NCBI RefSeq assembly: GCF_004217175.1
Contig: NZ_SHKI01000002.1
Span: 112,901-176,900, forward strand
Length of the DNA stretch: 64,000 bases
Source: Leucobacter luti
Lineage (GTDB): Bacteria > Actinomycetota > Actinomycetes > Actinomycetales > Microbacteriaceae
Direction of reading: 5' to 3'
Positions 24,466 through 32,522 of the stretch are shown one piece after another (position 1 is the stretch's first letter; the number at the start of each line of letters is the position of its first letter). Below the pieces are notes generated by a model. The model searched no databases and was not told where the DNA came from. It saw nothing but the letters and a program-made list of their open reading frames with translations. Both the position numbers and the translations under genes were made by a program.

Positions 24466-24540
24466 GTGACAGCGAATCTCGTGGCGGCAGGCCCGTCGTG
24501 CGCGCCCGCTGGTCGCCGACGCGGAGCGGTGGCGCCGTGA
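24466..24540 (+). CDS. Possible 24-aa leader peptide coupled to tetR
   Basis: A short frame starts at the GTG where the leaderless transcript should begin and encodes 24 residues (VTANLVAAGPSC...). It stops at TGA 24538-24540, overlapping the tetR start by the GTGA arrangement. Ribosomes ending here could re-initiate on tetR. No homologue is known to me. The alternative is that it is a chance frame in the tetR leader. Confidence 0.4.
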   Translation: MTANLVAAGPSCAPAGRRRGAVAP

Positions 24541-25193
24541 GCGGGCCCGAGCGGCGCGCTCCGGGACGGCCGCGCGCCGACCGCCCCGTCACCGACCGCG
24601 CCATGATCGGGGCCGCGGCCATCGAAATTCTGCGGGAGTCGGACGCGCACAAGCTGACGATCACGAACGTCGCGGCGCGGCTGGACGTCCGCTCGCAGAC
24701 GCTGTACCACCACGTTCGGGGGGTCTCGGACATTGTCGATGCCGCCCGCGCGGTGTGCATCTCGCGGATCAACCTCGACTGTTTGGCCCCGGATGTGCCG
24801 TTCGTCGCGGGCGTCACCGCGTTTGCGATCCGCTACGCGGAGGTGTTTACCCCGCTCGCGAAGAACATCTGGGAGTTCTTCCAGCACCCGATCAACGACC
24901 CGGCGACGATCGCCATGTACGAGACGTTTCTGCGGCGGGCGATCGCCGAGGATCTGCCGGATCAGCGCGCGCTCACGCTGATGCTCGACGTTGAGTACGC
25001 GATCTTCATGGCGGTGTTCGAGTACTCGTCGCTGCAGTCGATCCTCGACCCGGCGGTGCTTGAAGAGCACGGCGCGACGGCGCTCGCGCGCGCGATCGCG
25101 GGGAGCACGAGTGCGACGCCGGAGGGGCTGCGGGCTCGCCTCAGCGAGCGGGTCGGCGAGCTGATCCAGCACGCGTGTGACCCGTCTGCCTGA
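24537..25193 (+). CDS. TetR-family regulator
   Basis: A 218-aa TetR protein. The N-terminal helix-turn-helix spans IGAAAIEILRESDAHKLTITNVAARLDVRSQTLYHHVRGVSDIVDAA. The C-terminal helical ligand domain resembles the TetR_C_33/WHG type (FAIRYAEVFTPLAKNIWEFF). GTG at 24537 has GAGCGG upstream and overlaps the stop of a possible leader peptide. It lies 126 nt upstream of the amine oxidase gene and likely represses it through the repeat at 25240-25258. Confidence 0.82.
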   Translation: MSGPERRAPGRPRADRPVTDRAMIGAAAIEILRESDAHKLTITNVAARLDVRSQTLYHHVRGVSDIVDAARAVCISRINLDCLAPDVPFVAGVTAFAIRYAEVFTPLAKNIWEFFQHPINDPATIAMYETFLRRAIAEDLPDQRALTLMLDVEYAIFMAVFEYSSLQSILDPAVLEEHGATALARAIAGSTSATPEGLRARLSERVGELIQHACDPSA

Positions 25194-25234
25194 CCGCCGG
25201 GCGCTGTTCGGCACCAGAAAATCTTCGCGTGACC

Positions 25235-25262
25235 TTGATTATCTACAGATTGAAGATATATT
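25235..25262 (+). promoter_or_regulatory. Promoter and candidate TetR operator for amine oxidase operon
   Basis: -35 TTGATT (25235-25240), a 16-bp spacer and -10 TATATT (25257-25262). An inverted repeat TATCT-N9-AGATA (25240-25258) fills the spacer and touches the -10, as expected for repression. The A/T-rich patch stands out in otherwise G/C-rich DNA. Confidence 0.6.
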
Positions 25263-25319
25263 GATCAGGCCGGGATCCGGCAGCCGCACAACGGGGTCGA
25301 GCACGCGAGGGAGCATGCA

Positions 25320-26600
25320 ATGCAGCAGCAGCCAACCGATCACACGGACGTCTTGATCATTGGGGCGGGGCTCGCGGGGCTCGCCGCCGCGGACCGGATG
25401 CGGGACTCCGGCCGCGCGGTGACGGTGCTCGACGGCGCGGATCGCGTGGGCGGCCGCAGCTACGGGATGCAGTGGCCCGCCGCCGGCCGCGCGATCGATA
25501 TGGGCGGCACCTGGCTGCTCCCGAGCTTCGAGCGCAGCTTCGCCCTGCTCACCGAACTGGGGATCGCCACCACCGAGTCCCCGAAGGTGGCGGCCCCGGT
25601 CACGCACCTTGCGGAGGGCGTCGTGGCCCGCGACCGCGCAGCCGGGGCGGAGGCGGCCCAGCTTCGCGCGGCCATCGCGGCGCTGCGCGACGCGATCGAG
25701 CGGAGCCCACGGGCGCTCACCGCGGCAGAGGCCCTCGCCGCGGTGCCGGCATCGCCGTTCGCCCGCGATTGGCATGCCGCCACGCAGCGCTACCTCGCCG
25801 GGGCCCCGCTCGACGCGATCGACGCGACGCACCTGCTCATCGACGAGGACGACCTCAACAACCCGGACCACTACGCCACGCAGATCGCCGGGACCACGCG
25901 CGCGCTCGTCACCGCCCTCGCCGAGCGGTCCGGGGCCCGGATCCTGCTGGGACACGCGGCCACCGAGGTGTGGGCGGCCCCAGCGGACCACCCCGATTCC
26001 GAGGCCCGCCTCCGGGTGCGCACCGCGAGCGGCTCGATCTGGGAGGCCGCCGACGTGATCCTCGCCGTGCCGCGCAACACGCTCGGCGGGATCCGGATCG
26101 ACCTCCCGCTGCCGGCCGCGTTCACCGAGCTCGCCGCCGCGCCGCACCCCGGTGCGTCGCGAAAGGACTGGTTCGTGCTCGACGGCGTCGCCGAGCATTT
26201 CCGCGTCTTCGCGTCGGAGGGGAGCTTCGGCTACTTCCGCTCGGAGGCTCGCCTTCCCGACGGCGGAATGCTCGCCGTCGCCCTCGCGCCGAGCGCCAAG
26301 GGGCTCCCCACGCCGGCCGAACTGCACGATGCAGTCCAGGCGTACCTCCCGGGCGCGACCGTGCGCGAGCACGTGCGCCACGACTGGATTGCCGAACCGT
26401 GGGCGCGGGGCACCTGGTTCGTTCCCCGCCCGGGGGACCCAGCCCGCAACGCGGCGCTGCCCGCCGCGCTCGCCGCGGCCACCCCCGCGCTGCAGATCGT
26501 CGGGGGAGACGTCAGCGTCGACTTCCCCGGGACGCTCGAGGGGGCGATCCGCACCGGCACCGACGCCGCGGATCGAATCCTGCGGGCCCCGCGAGTCTGA
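25320..26600 (+). CDS. Flavin monoamine oxidase-like FAD enzyme
   Basis: A 426-aa FAD-dependent amine oxidase that should oxidise a primary amine or polyamine to aldehyde, ammonia and hydrogen peroxide. It has the N-terminal dinucleotide motif IIGAGLAGLAAADRM (residues 13-27), the following DGADRVGGRS, and the C-terminal FAD segment GGDVSVDFPGTLEGAIRTG. It is slightly short compared with typical 450-aa relatives. GAGGGAG precedes the ATG. An MFS transporter gene follows after 53 nt, so uptake or export of the substrate is probably linked. Confidence 0.88.
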   Translation: MQQQPTDHTDVLIIGAGLAGLAAADRMRDSGRAVTVLDGADRVGGRSYGMQWPAAGRAIDMGGTWLLPSFERSFALLTELGIATTESPKVAAPVTHLAEGVVARDRAAGAEAAQLRAAIAALRDAIERSPRALTAAEALAAVPASPFARDWHAATQRYLAGAPLDAIDATHLLIDEDDLNNPDHYATQIAGTTRALVTALAERSGARILLGHAATEVWAAPADHPDSEARLRVRTASGSIWEAADVILAVPRNTLGGIRIDLPLPAAFTELAAAPHPGASRKDWFVLDGVAEHFRVFASEGSFGYFRSEARLPDGGMLAVALAPSAKGLPTPAELHDAVQAYLPGATVREHVRHDWIAEPWARGTWFVPRPGDPARNAALPAALAAATPALQIVGGDVSVDFPGTLEGAIRTGTDAADRILRAPRV

Positions 26601-26653
26601 TCCCCGCTCCCGCAACACACCCACCACCGCCACCGACTCACCGAGGAGTATCG

Positions 26654-27835
26654 ATGACCACCCCGAAATTCAGGCCCGCCGCGGGCACAAAGCCGCTCTC
26701 GAGCATCATCATCGTCTGGGTCTATGCATTTCTCCCCGCCAACCTGATCCCCGGCGTGATCGGGCGCCTGGTCAACGACTTCGGCATGGACGTCACCCTC
26801 GCCGGGCTGCTCGCAACCGGGATGACGCTCCTCAACTCGGCAACCGTGCTCGCGGTTCGCCCGTTCGTGCGGCGCGGCTTCCGCGTGCCGCTCGCGATGC
26901 TCGGGGCGATCCTCCTGATCGTCGTGTGCGGGATCGGGATCGCGTTCCCCACGCCCGCCGTGATCGGGGCGCTGCTGCTCGTCGCCGGCGTCGGCTCGGG
27001 CCTGGCGCTCGCCGCGGCGTCCGCGTCGATCTCCGCCACCCCGCAGCCCGAGCGCTCCACCAACATCGCCATGATCTTCAACCGGCTCATCGTGGCCGTC
27101 GCCTACTTCCTCGTGCCCATCATCGGCACCTCGATCGAGACGATCCTGCTGCTGATCGGCCTCCCGGGCGTCGTCGTGCTCCTCACCGCACGGTGGCTCC
27201 CCAGCGCGCCGCGCGTGGCCGACACGGACGGTCAGCCAGTGAGCGCCGCCCGTGCCGGCCGCCAGGCGTGGCTGCTCGCCGCGGGCATGGGCATCCTCGC
27301 GGTCACCGACGACGGGGTGATCGGGATCTCTGAGGTGATCGGCATCGGCTTCTTCGGCGAGTCCGGATCCGCACTCGTGCTCAACCTGTACGCGATCGCG
27401 ATCCTCGCCGGGCTCGTCGGCGCGCTCGTGGCCCCCGCCGTGTCTCGCTGGCTCGGTCGCGTTGGCGCGCTCACCCTCGCGCTGGCGCTCAGCCTGCTCG
27501 GGAAGATCCTGATCCTGGTGCTGCCAAACGTTGCAGCGTTCTCCGGCGGCTACATCGTGTGGGGCTTCGCCTTCGGGCTCTGTCTGCCGGTCATCTTCGG
27601 GATTGCGGCGGCGATGCGCGCGGACGGGTCCGCAAGCGTGGCCGTCAACGCCGTCTACGTGCTCGGCGTCGCGCTCGGCCCCACCGTCGCCGCGCAGGTC
27701 TTCGACCTCGGCGGCACACCCGCGCTCGCCGCCGTGATGGGGGTGCTCGGCGTGCTCGCGAGCGCGCTGATGATTGCGGTCACCGCGCGCATCCCGCGGG
27801 CGGCAATGCCGCAGCGCGAGCCCGTCGCCGTCTGA
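26654..27835 (+). CDS. MFS transporter
   Basis: A 393-aa major facilitator with about twelve hydrophobic segments. It is probably a 12-TM drug/metabolite transporter; loop motifs are weak (VRPFVRRGFRVPLAML between segments 2 and 3). GAGGAG precedes the ATG at 26654. The frame upstream, inside the amine oxidase gene, is a shadow. It is co-transcribed with the amine oxidase gene and likely carries its amine substrate or product. Confidence 0.85.
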   Translation: MTTPKFRPAAGTKPLSSIIIVWVYAFLPANLIPGVIGRLVNDFGMDVTLAGLLATGMTLLNSATVLAVRPFVRRGFRVPLAMLGAILLIVVCGIGIAFPTPAVIGALLLVAGVGSGLALAAASASISATPQPERSTNIAMIFNRLIVAVAYFLVPIIGTSIETILLLIGLPGVVVLLTARWLPSAPRVADTDGQPVSAARAGRQAWLLAAGMGILAVTDDGVIGISEVIGIGFFGESGSALVLNLYAIAILAGLVGALVAPAVSRWLGRVGALTLALALSLLGKILILVLPNVAAFSGGYIVWGFAFGLCLPVIFGIAAAMRADGSASVAVNAVYVLGVALGPTVAAQVFDLGGTPALAAVMGVLGVLASALMIAVTARIPRAAMPQREPVAV

Positions 27836-28036
27836 GCGGGACCGCGCGGGCGGCAGGGCTGCCGGGCTGCCGTGTGCACGGGCGGCCGTGTGCACGGGCA
27901 ACCGCTCGGCCTGGCGCGCGAGTGGCCGGGCGGACGCTCGGCCCGGCCGCGGTGCTCACCCGCCCGTCTCACCCGTCCCGCCCCCACCCGTCCACCCCGC
28001 CGTCCCGGAGCGCCCCGACTGTGGGAGGCTTGTCGC
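27836..28036. other. G/C-rich intergenic stretch with small direct repeat
   Basis: It holds two copies of GCCGTGTGCACGGGC at 27869-27883 and 27885-27899. Each contains a self-complementary GTGCAC core, so hairpins are possible and the region may end the MFS transcript. No gene is seen. Confidence 0.5.
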
Positions 28037-28459
28037 ATGGATCTGGAGGTGAGCCGCGCGCTGACCATCCCCGCCGCGGAGCTGGGGTGGCGGTTCTCGC
28101 GTTCCTCCGGCCCCGGCGGGCAGCACGTCAACACCTCAGACAGCCGGGTCGAACTCAGCTGGAACCTCGCCGACTCCGCCGTGCTCAGCGACGCGCAGCG
28201 CGCGCGACTCACCGAGCGCCTCGCCGGGCGACTGGTGGGCGGTTCGGTGGTGGTGTCCGCCTCCGAGATGCGCTCGCAGCTGCGCAACCGCGAGATCGCG
28301 CTTGAGAAGCTCGGCAACGTGCTGCGCTCGGCGCTCGCCCCAGACGGCCCGCGCCGCCGCGCGACGAAGCCCACGCGCGGTTCGAACCAGCGGCGCCTCG
28401 CCGCGAAGGGGCAGCGCTCGCAGACTAAGCAGCAGCGCCGCCGCCCACCGGCGGAGTAG
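28037..28459 (+). CDS. arfB: ArfB-type ribosome rescue hydrolase
   Basis: A 140-aa peptidyl-tRNA hydrolase of the release-factor family. The catalytic GGQ is at residues 27-29 in SSGPGGQHVNTSDSRVEL. It has no codon-recognition domain and ends in a long basic tail (RRRATKPTRGSNQRRLAAKGQ), the region that in ArfB/YaeJ enters the empty mRNA channel of stalled ribosomes. ATG at 28037 has GGGAGG upstream. Single gene. Confidence 0.9.
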   Translation: MDLEVSRALTIPAAELGWRFSRSSGPGGQHVNTSDSRVELSWNLADSAVLSDAQRARLTERLAGRLVGGSVVVSASEMRSQLRNREIALEKLGNVLRSALAPDGPRRRATKPTRGSNQRRLAAKGQRSQTKQQRRRPPAE

Positions 28460-28511
28460 CGGCGCGCTACGGTAGGCCCAGGAACCGTTCCCCACCGAAG
28501 GATACGCAGCG

Positions 28512-29279
28512 ATGGCACACACTCACACGGCGATCATCACGGGCGCGGGGAGCGCGACCGGGATCGGCTTCGCGACCGCGCGACTGCTCGGCGGGCGCGG
28601 CCTGCGCATCGTGGTTTCAGCCACGAGCGACCGCATCCACGACCGGGTGCGCGAGCTCGCCGAGCTGGGGGTTGAGGCCCGCGGCGTGGTCGCCGATCTC
28701 ACACTCGACTCCGGGGCCGAGGAGATCTTCGCCGTGGCCGAGCGTGAGTTTGGCGCGGTCGGGGTGCTCGTCAACAACGCGGGCATGACCTCGGTGAGCG
28801 ATCCCGAGCAGCCGGCGCCGATCGACGAGATCACCGCGTCGCAGTGGGCCGACGCGCTCGACCGCAATCTCACGAGCGCCTTCCGCATGGTGCAGCGCGC
28901 GATTCCCGGGATGCGCGAGCTCGGCGGCGGGCGGATCGTCACCGTCGCGTCACTGTCCGGGCCGGTGCAGGCGTACCGCGGCGATGTGGGGTACCACGCG
29001 GCGAAGGCCGGCCTCGTGGGGCTCACGCGGGCGGTCGCGGTGGAGACCGCCGGGCACGGGATCACCGTCAACGCGGTCGCGCCGGGGTGGATCGCCACCG
29101 GCTCCGCCACAGCGCACGAGAACGCGATGGGGCAGGCCACGCCGGCGGGCCGCTCGGGGACCGCGGCCGAGGTGGCCGAAGCGGTCGCGTTCCTCGCGAG
29201 CCCGGGCGCCTCGTACGTGACCGGGCAGCTGCTGGTGGTCGATGGCGGCAACTCGATCGCGGAGGAGCGCGGGGTCTGA
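28512..29279 (+). CDS. Short-chain dehydrogenase/reductase (FabG-like)
   Basis: A 255-aa SDR. The cofactor motif TGAGSATGIG is at residues 10-19, and NNAG and the catalytic Tyr161-x3-Lys165 (YHAAK) with a preceding Ser (VASLSGP) are intact. It likely reduces a keto group with NADPH; fatty-acid, sugar and cyclitol substrates are all possible. AAGGA is about 10 nt before the ATG. The neighbours ArfB and ABC-F give no pathway hint. Confidence 0.88.
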   Translation: MAHTHTAIITGAGSATGIGFATARLLGGRGLRIVVSATSDRIHDRVRELAELGVEARGVVADLTLDSGAEEIFAVAEREFGAVGVLVNNAGMTSVSDPEQPAPIDEITASQWADALDRNLTSAFRMVQRAIPGMRELGGGRIVTVASLSGPVQAYRGDVGYHAAKAGLVGLTRAVAVETAGHGITVNAVAPGWIATGSATAHENAMGQATPAGRSGTAAEVAEAVAFLASPGASYVTGQLLVVDGGNSIAEERGV

Positions 29280-29280
29280 G

Positions 29281-29336
29281 GTGCGCGGCGGCTGGGCCTC
29301 GCGTGCGCGGCGGCTGGGCCTCGCGTGCGCGGCGGC
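29281..29336. repeat. Tandem 22-bp repeat, 2.5 copies
   Basis: A 22-bp unit beginning GTGCGCGGCGGCTGGG is present twice exactly (29281-29302, 29303-29324) plus 12 bases of a third. It fills the gap between the SDR and ABC-F genes. Confidence 0.9.
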
Positions 29337-29349
29337 GCCCCGCGCGCCC

Positions 29350-29355
29350 TACGCT
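29350..29355 (+). promoter_or_regulatory. -10 box of leaderless ABC-F gene
   Basis: TACGCT ends 6 nt before the ATG at 29362, and there is no Shine-Dalgarno sequence. Confidence 0.45.
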
Positions 29356-29361
29356 TAAGGC

Positions 29362-31101
29362 ATGACTGCAACCCTCGTCGCCCAGGCGATCGCGGGCGGG
29401 TACGCGCACCGCACGCTCTTCGAAGACCTCGATCTCACCGTCGCGCCCGGCGATGTGGTGGGCGTGGTGGGCGTGAACGGAGCGGGAAAATCCACGTTCC
29501 TGCGCATCCTCGCCGGCGAGCTCCAGCCCCAGGCGGGCGCGATCCATCTCGCGCCCAGTGACGCGTTCGTCGGCTGGCTGCCCCAGGAGCACGAGCGGAT
29601 CGAGGGCGAGACGGTCGCCGGGTACGTCGCCCGGCGCACCGGCTGCGCGCGGGCCACGGCCGAGATGGACGCCGCGGCCGCGGCGCTCGGCGATCCGGCG
29701 GCGGCCGGGCCGGGGGATCCGGATCCCGCCGACGTGTACTCCGCCGCACTCGACCGCTGGCTCGCGAGCGGCGCGGCCGACCTCGAGGAGCGCCTCCCCG
29801 CGGTGCTCGCCGAGCTGGGCCTGGGAACGGCCGCCGCGACCGACGCCGTCGGCCCCGCGGCGGCCGGCGCAGCGCGCGGCGCTGGAGCGACCCCGGAGGC
29901 CGCCGCCGGTGTCACCGAGGATTCGCTGATGACCGCCCTGTCTGGCGGGCAGGCCGCTCGCGTCGGCCTCGCCGCCCTGCTGCTCTCGCGCTTCGACACG
30001 GTGCTGCTCGACGAGCCGACCAACGACCTCGATCTCGACGGCCTTGAGCGTCTCGAGCGCTTCGTTCAGGGGCTGCGCGGCGGCGTGGTCCTCGTGAGTC
30101 ACGACCGCGAGTTCCTCGCCCGCTGCGTCACCCGCGTGCTCGAGCTCGACCTGGCTCAGCACAGCAACCGTGTCTTCGGTGGCGGCTACGACGCGTACCT
30201 GGAGGAGCGCGCGATCGTGCGCCAGCACAAGCGCGACGACTACGAGGAGTTCGCGAGCAAGAAGGCCGATCTGGTGGCCCGTGCCCGCACGCAGCGCGAG
30301 TGGTCGAGCCAGGGGACGCGCAACGCGCTCAAGAAGGCCCCGGACAACGACAAGATCCGTCGCCGGGCCGCCTCCGAGTCGAGCGAAAAGCAGGCGCAGA
30401 AGGTGCGGCAGATGGAGAGCCGGATCAAGCGGCTCGACGAGGTTGACGAGCCGCGCAAGGAGTGGCAGCTCGAGTTCACGATCGGGGCGGCGCCGCGGTC
30501 GAGCGCCGTCGTTGCGACGCTCAACGCCGCGGTGGTGCGGCAGGGCGACTTCACGCTCGGGCCGGTCTCCCTGCAGCTGAACGCCGGTGAGCGAGTGGGG
30601 ATCACCGGGCCCAACGGGGCCGGGAAGTCGACGTTGCTGCGCACGCTGCTGGGGCGTCAGGCGCCGGATTCCGGATCCGCCGCGCTCGGCTCCTCGGTGT
30701 CGATCGGCGAGATCGACCAGGCGCGTTCCCTGTTCGGGGGCTCGGAGCCGCTCGCCGCCGCGTTCGAGGTGCTCGTGCCCGAGCTCGCGTCGGGCGAGGT
30801 GCGCACGCTGCTCGCAAAGTTTGGGCTCAGGGCGGATCACGTGCTGCGCCCGTGCGGCGAGCTGTCGCCGGGGGAGCGCACCCGCGCGGGCCTCGCCCTG
30901 CTGCAGGCCCGCGGCGTCAACGTGCTCGTGCTCGACGAGCCCACCAACCACCTCGACCTGCCCGCGATCGAGCAGCTTGAGCAGGCCCTCGAAAGCTACG
31001 AGGGCGCGCTGCTGCTCGTCACCCACGATCGCCGCATGCTGAGCACCGTGCGGCTCGACCGCCGCTGGCACGTGGCGGGCGGCGTGGTCACCGAACTGTA
31101 G
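29362..31101 (+). CDS. ABC-F family ATPase
   Basis: A 579-aa soluble protein with two ABC ATPase domains and no membrane part. The first Walker A is GVNGAGKST and the second GPNGAGKST; signatures are LSGGQAARVG and LSPGERTRAG, and Walker B is LLLDEPTNDLD and LVLDEPTNHLD. An Arg/Lys-rich interdomain linker lies at about residues 280-375. ABC-F proteins act on the ribosome, as translation factors or antibiotic-protection proteins; the subtype cannot be chosen here. An Ala-rich insertion occurs in the first domain (residues 155-182). Its 3' end overlaps the convergent marR gene by 14 nt. Confidence 0.9.
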   Translation: MTATLVAQAIAGGYAHRTLFEDLDLTVAPGDVVGVVGVNGAGKSTFLRILAGELQPQAGAIHLAPSDAFVGWLPQEHERIEGETVAGYVARRTGCARATAEMDAAAAALGDPAAAGPGDPDPADVYSAALDRWLASGAADLEERLPAVLAELGLGTAAATDAVGPAAAGAARGAGATPEAAAGVTEDSLMTALSGGQAARVGLAALLLSRFDTVLLDEPTNDLDLDGLERLERFVQGLRGGVVLVSHDREFLARCVTRVLELDLAQHSNRVFGGGYDAYLEERAIVRQHKRDDYEEFASKKADLVARARTQREWSSQGTRNALKKAPDNDKIRRRAASESSEKQAQKVRQMESRIKRLDEVDEPRKEWQLEFTIGAAPRSSAVVATLNAAVVRQGDFTLGPVSLQLNAGERVGITGPNGAGKSTLLRTLLGRQAPDSGSAALGSSVSIGEIDQARSLFGGSEPLAAAFEVLVPELASGEVRTLLAKFGLRADHVLRPCGELSPGERTRAGLALLQARGVNVLVLDEPTNHLDLPAIEQLEQALESYEGALLLVTHDRRMLSTVRLDRRWHVAGGVVTEL

Positions 31102-31723
31102 GGGCCGCGGGCACCGCGACTGGGTCCGCCGCGCAGGCCGCGGCGGGGGAGGTCCCGGGCACCGCTTTGGGGGTAGGGGCGGGGTCCGCCGCGCAGGCCG
31201 CGGGTGCGGGATCGGCGGCGCAGGCCCCCTGGCCGGTGCCCGCCGCTGCGCCCGCATCCGCCGCCGCGCGCTCGTCGAGGCTGGTGAGGATCGCGTAGCT
31301 GGTGGTTGCCAGCTGCGCGACGCCGTCGCCGGGAAGCCCGGTGAGGCCGGTGAGGACCAGCTCGCGCACCGCCGCCGCGTACGCGTCGCGCGAGCGGGCC
31401 AGCGTCTCGCCGCCGCGCGCGGTAAGGATCGCGTTGGTGGCCCGGCCGTCGAGCTCGCACGGAGCGCGCTCAATGAGGCCGCGTCGCTCAAGCGACGCCG
31501 CGACCCGAGACAGGCGCGGCCGGGTGGCGTTGGTGCGCCGCGCGAGCAGGCTCATGCGGGCGCGCTGCTCCGGGCTTTCAGCGAGCGTCTCGAGCACGGT
31601 GTGCTCGAACGAGGTGACTCCGAGCGGGGCGAGCCGCTGGTCGAGTGCGGTGGGGAGGAGCTCAAGGAGCGCGTGCAGGCGCGCCACCGCCACGCGCTCG
31701 GGGTGGGTCAGCGGAGTGGTCAT
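31088..31723 (-). CDS. MarR-family regulator with Cys-repeat C-terminal tail
   Basis: A 211-aa MarR protein. The winged-helix part (MSLLARRTNATRPRLSRVAASLERRGLIERAPCELDGRATNAIL) ends near residue 160, the usual length. A further tail of about 50 residues is Ala/Pro-rich and contains CAADP three times. A Cys also sits in the wing (RAPCELD), as in the second MarR at 33616. The start is ATG at 31723, 6 nt from -10 TAGAAT, so it is leaderless. It likely represses itself and the divergent reductase gene through the paired sites at 31741-31794. The last 14 nt overlap the ABC-F gene. Confidence 0.85.
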   Translation of the reverse strand: MTTPLTHPERVAVARLHALLELLPTALDQRLAPLGVTSFEHTVLETLAESPEQRARMSLLARRTNATRPRLSRVAASLERRGLIERAPCELDGRATNAILTARGGETLARSRDAYAAAVRELVLTGLTGLPGDGVAQLATTSYAILTSLDERAAADAGAAAGTGQGACAADPAPAACAADPAPTPKAVPGTSPAAACAADPVAVPAAPTVR

Positions 31724-31729
31724 GCGGCA

Positions 31730-31735
31730 ATTCTA
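31730..31735 (-). promoter_or_regulatory. -10 box of leaderless marR gene
   Basis: Minus-strand TAGAAT lies 6 nt before the ATG at 31723. The first MarR site (31741-31760) overlaps the expected -35 region. Confidence 0.55.
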
Positions 31736-31740
31736 GCAAA

Positions 31741-31794
31741 TTAGTTGCAGCTACAACCAAAGTGGGTCTATGATTTAGTTAACGCTACAACCAA
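31741..31794 (+). promoter_or_regulatory. Two MarR-type operators flanking the reductase promoter
   Basis: TTAGTTGCAGCTACAACCAA (31741-31760) and TTAGTTAACGCTACAACCAA (31775-31794) match at 16 of 20 positions. The first is nearly palindromic around AGCT. -35 TTGCAG (31745-31750) is inside the first copy, and -10 TATGAT (31769-31774) directly precedes the second, with an 18-bp spacer. The spacing of 34 bp (about three helical turns) suits two bound dimers. Confidence 0.7.
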
Positions 31795-31829
31795 TGCCCC
31801 AACGCTGGGCGAGAATGGAGATCAGGATC

Positions 31830-32408
31830 ATGGCTACGTACACGATTTTCGGGACCGGCAACATGGCGAACGCGATCGGCGGCGTACTCGCCGCGGGTGG
31901 TGCCGCGGTCGATCACATCTCCCACGAGCAGGGCGCCGGCGCCACAATCACCGGCGACGTCGTGGTGCTCGCGGTGCCGTACCCCGCGGTCGCCGAGATC
32001 CTCGGCGCGTACGCCGACCAGCTCGCCGGCAAGACCGTCGTCGACATCACGAACCCGCTCAACTTTGAGACCTTCGACTCGCTCGTGGTCCCCGAGGGGA
32101 GCTCCGCGGCGTACGAGATCCAGCGCGCGCTGCCGGACTCGATCGTGCTGAAGGCATTCAACACCAACTTTGCGGCGACCCTCGCGTCCGGCACGGTCGG
32201 CGGCTCGGGCACCACCGTGCTCATTGCCGGCGACGACGGCGATGCGAAGGCCGCGCTGGCCGCCGCGGTGATCGCGGGCGGGCTGCGCGCGATCGATGCC
32301 GGCTCGCTGAAGCGGGCTCACGAGCTCGAGGCGCTCGGCTTCCTGCAGCTTACGCTCGCCGCGGCCGAGAAGATCTCCTGGACGGGTGGCTTCGCCGTCG
32401 CCAACTAG
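31830..32408 (+). CDS. NAD(P)-binding reductase, F420-dependent NADP reductase-like
   Basis: A 192-aa Rossmann protein. The N-terminal ATYTIFGTGNMANAIGGVLAAGG, then DVVVLAVPYPAVAEIL, KTVVDITNPLN and VLKAFNTNFAATL are the pattern of the NpdG/F420-dependent NADP+ reductase and related dinucleotide-binding family. ATG at 31830 is chosen; AGGA is close upstream and the extra residues from 31794 lie within an operator. Placement under two MarR sites suggests induction by an electrophile, quinone or similar stress. Cofactor choice (F420 or not) is uncertain. Confidence 0.8.
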   Translation: MATYTIFGTGNMANAIGGVLAAGGAAVDHISHEQGAGATITGDVVVLAVPYPAVAEILGAYADQLAGKTVVDITNPLNFETFDSLVVPEGSSAAYEIQRALPDSIVLKAFNTNFAATLASGTVGGSGTTVLIAGDDGDAKAALAAAVIAGGLRAIDAGSLKRAHELEALGFLQLTLAAAEKISWTGGFAVAN

Positions 32409-32460
32409 GGCCCCGTGCGAGCCCGGCGCCGATCCGGCAGCGCGGGCATCGCAGTACACC

Positions 32461-32491
32461 AGGTGGCGGCCGCACCGTGCGGCCGCCACCT
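32461..32491 (+). terminator. 14-bp-stem hairpin
   Basis: Perfect stem 32461-32474 / 32478-32491 with loop CCG, 53 nt after the reductase stop and 32 nt before the VOC gene. No T-tract follows. Confidence 0.65.
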
Positions 32492-32522
32492 ACACACACT
32501 CTAAGAAAGGCCCGGTGGCGGG

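Noticed and set aside
25472..26653. Plus-strand frame that runs through the amine oxidase gene into the MFS gene
   Set aside because: The upstream part is Arg/Pro/Gly-rich out-of-frame sequence; the MFS gene has its own GAGGAG and ATG at 26654.
28370..28395. tRNA-like GGTTCGAACC segment
   Set aside because: It is inside the arfB coding sequence, with no acceptor or anticodon arms around it.
28512..29279. SDR as a fatty-acid FabG
   Set aside because: The motifs fit any classical SDR; no acyl-carrier or fatty-acid genes are nearby, so no gene symbol was assigned.
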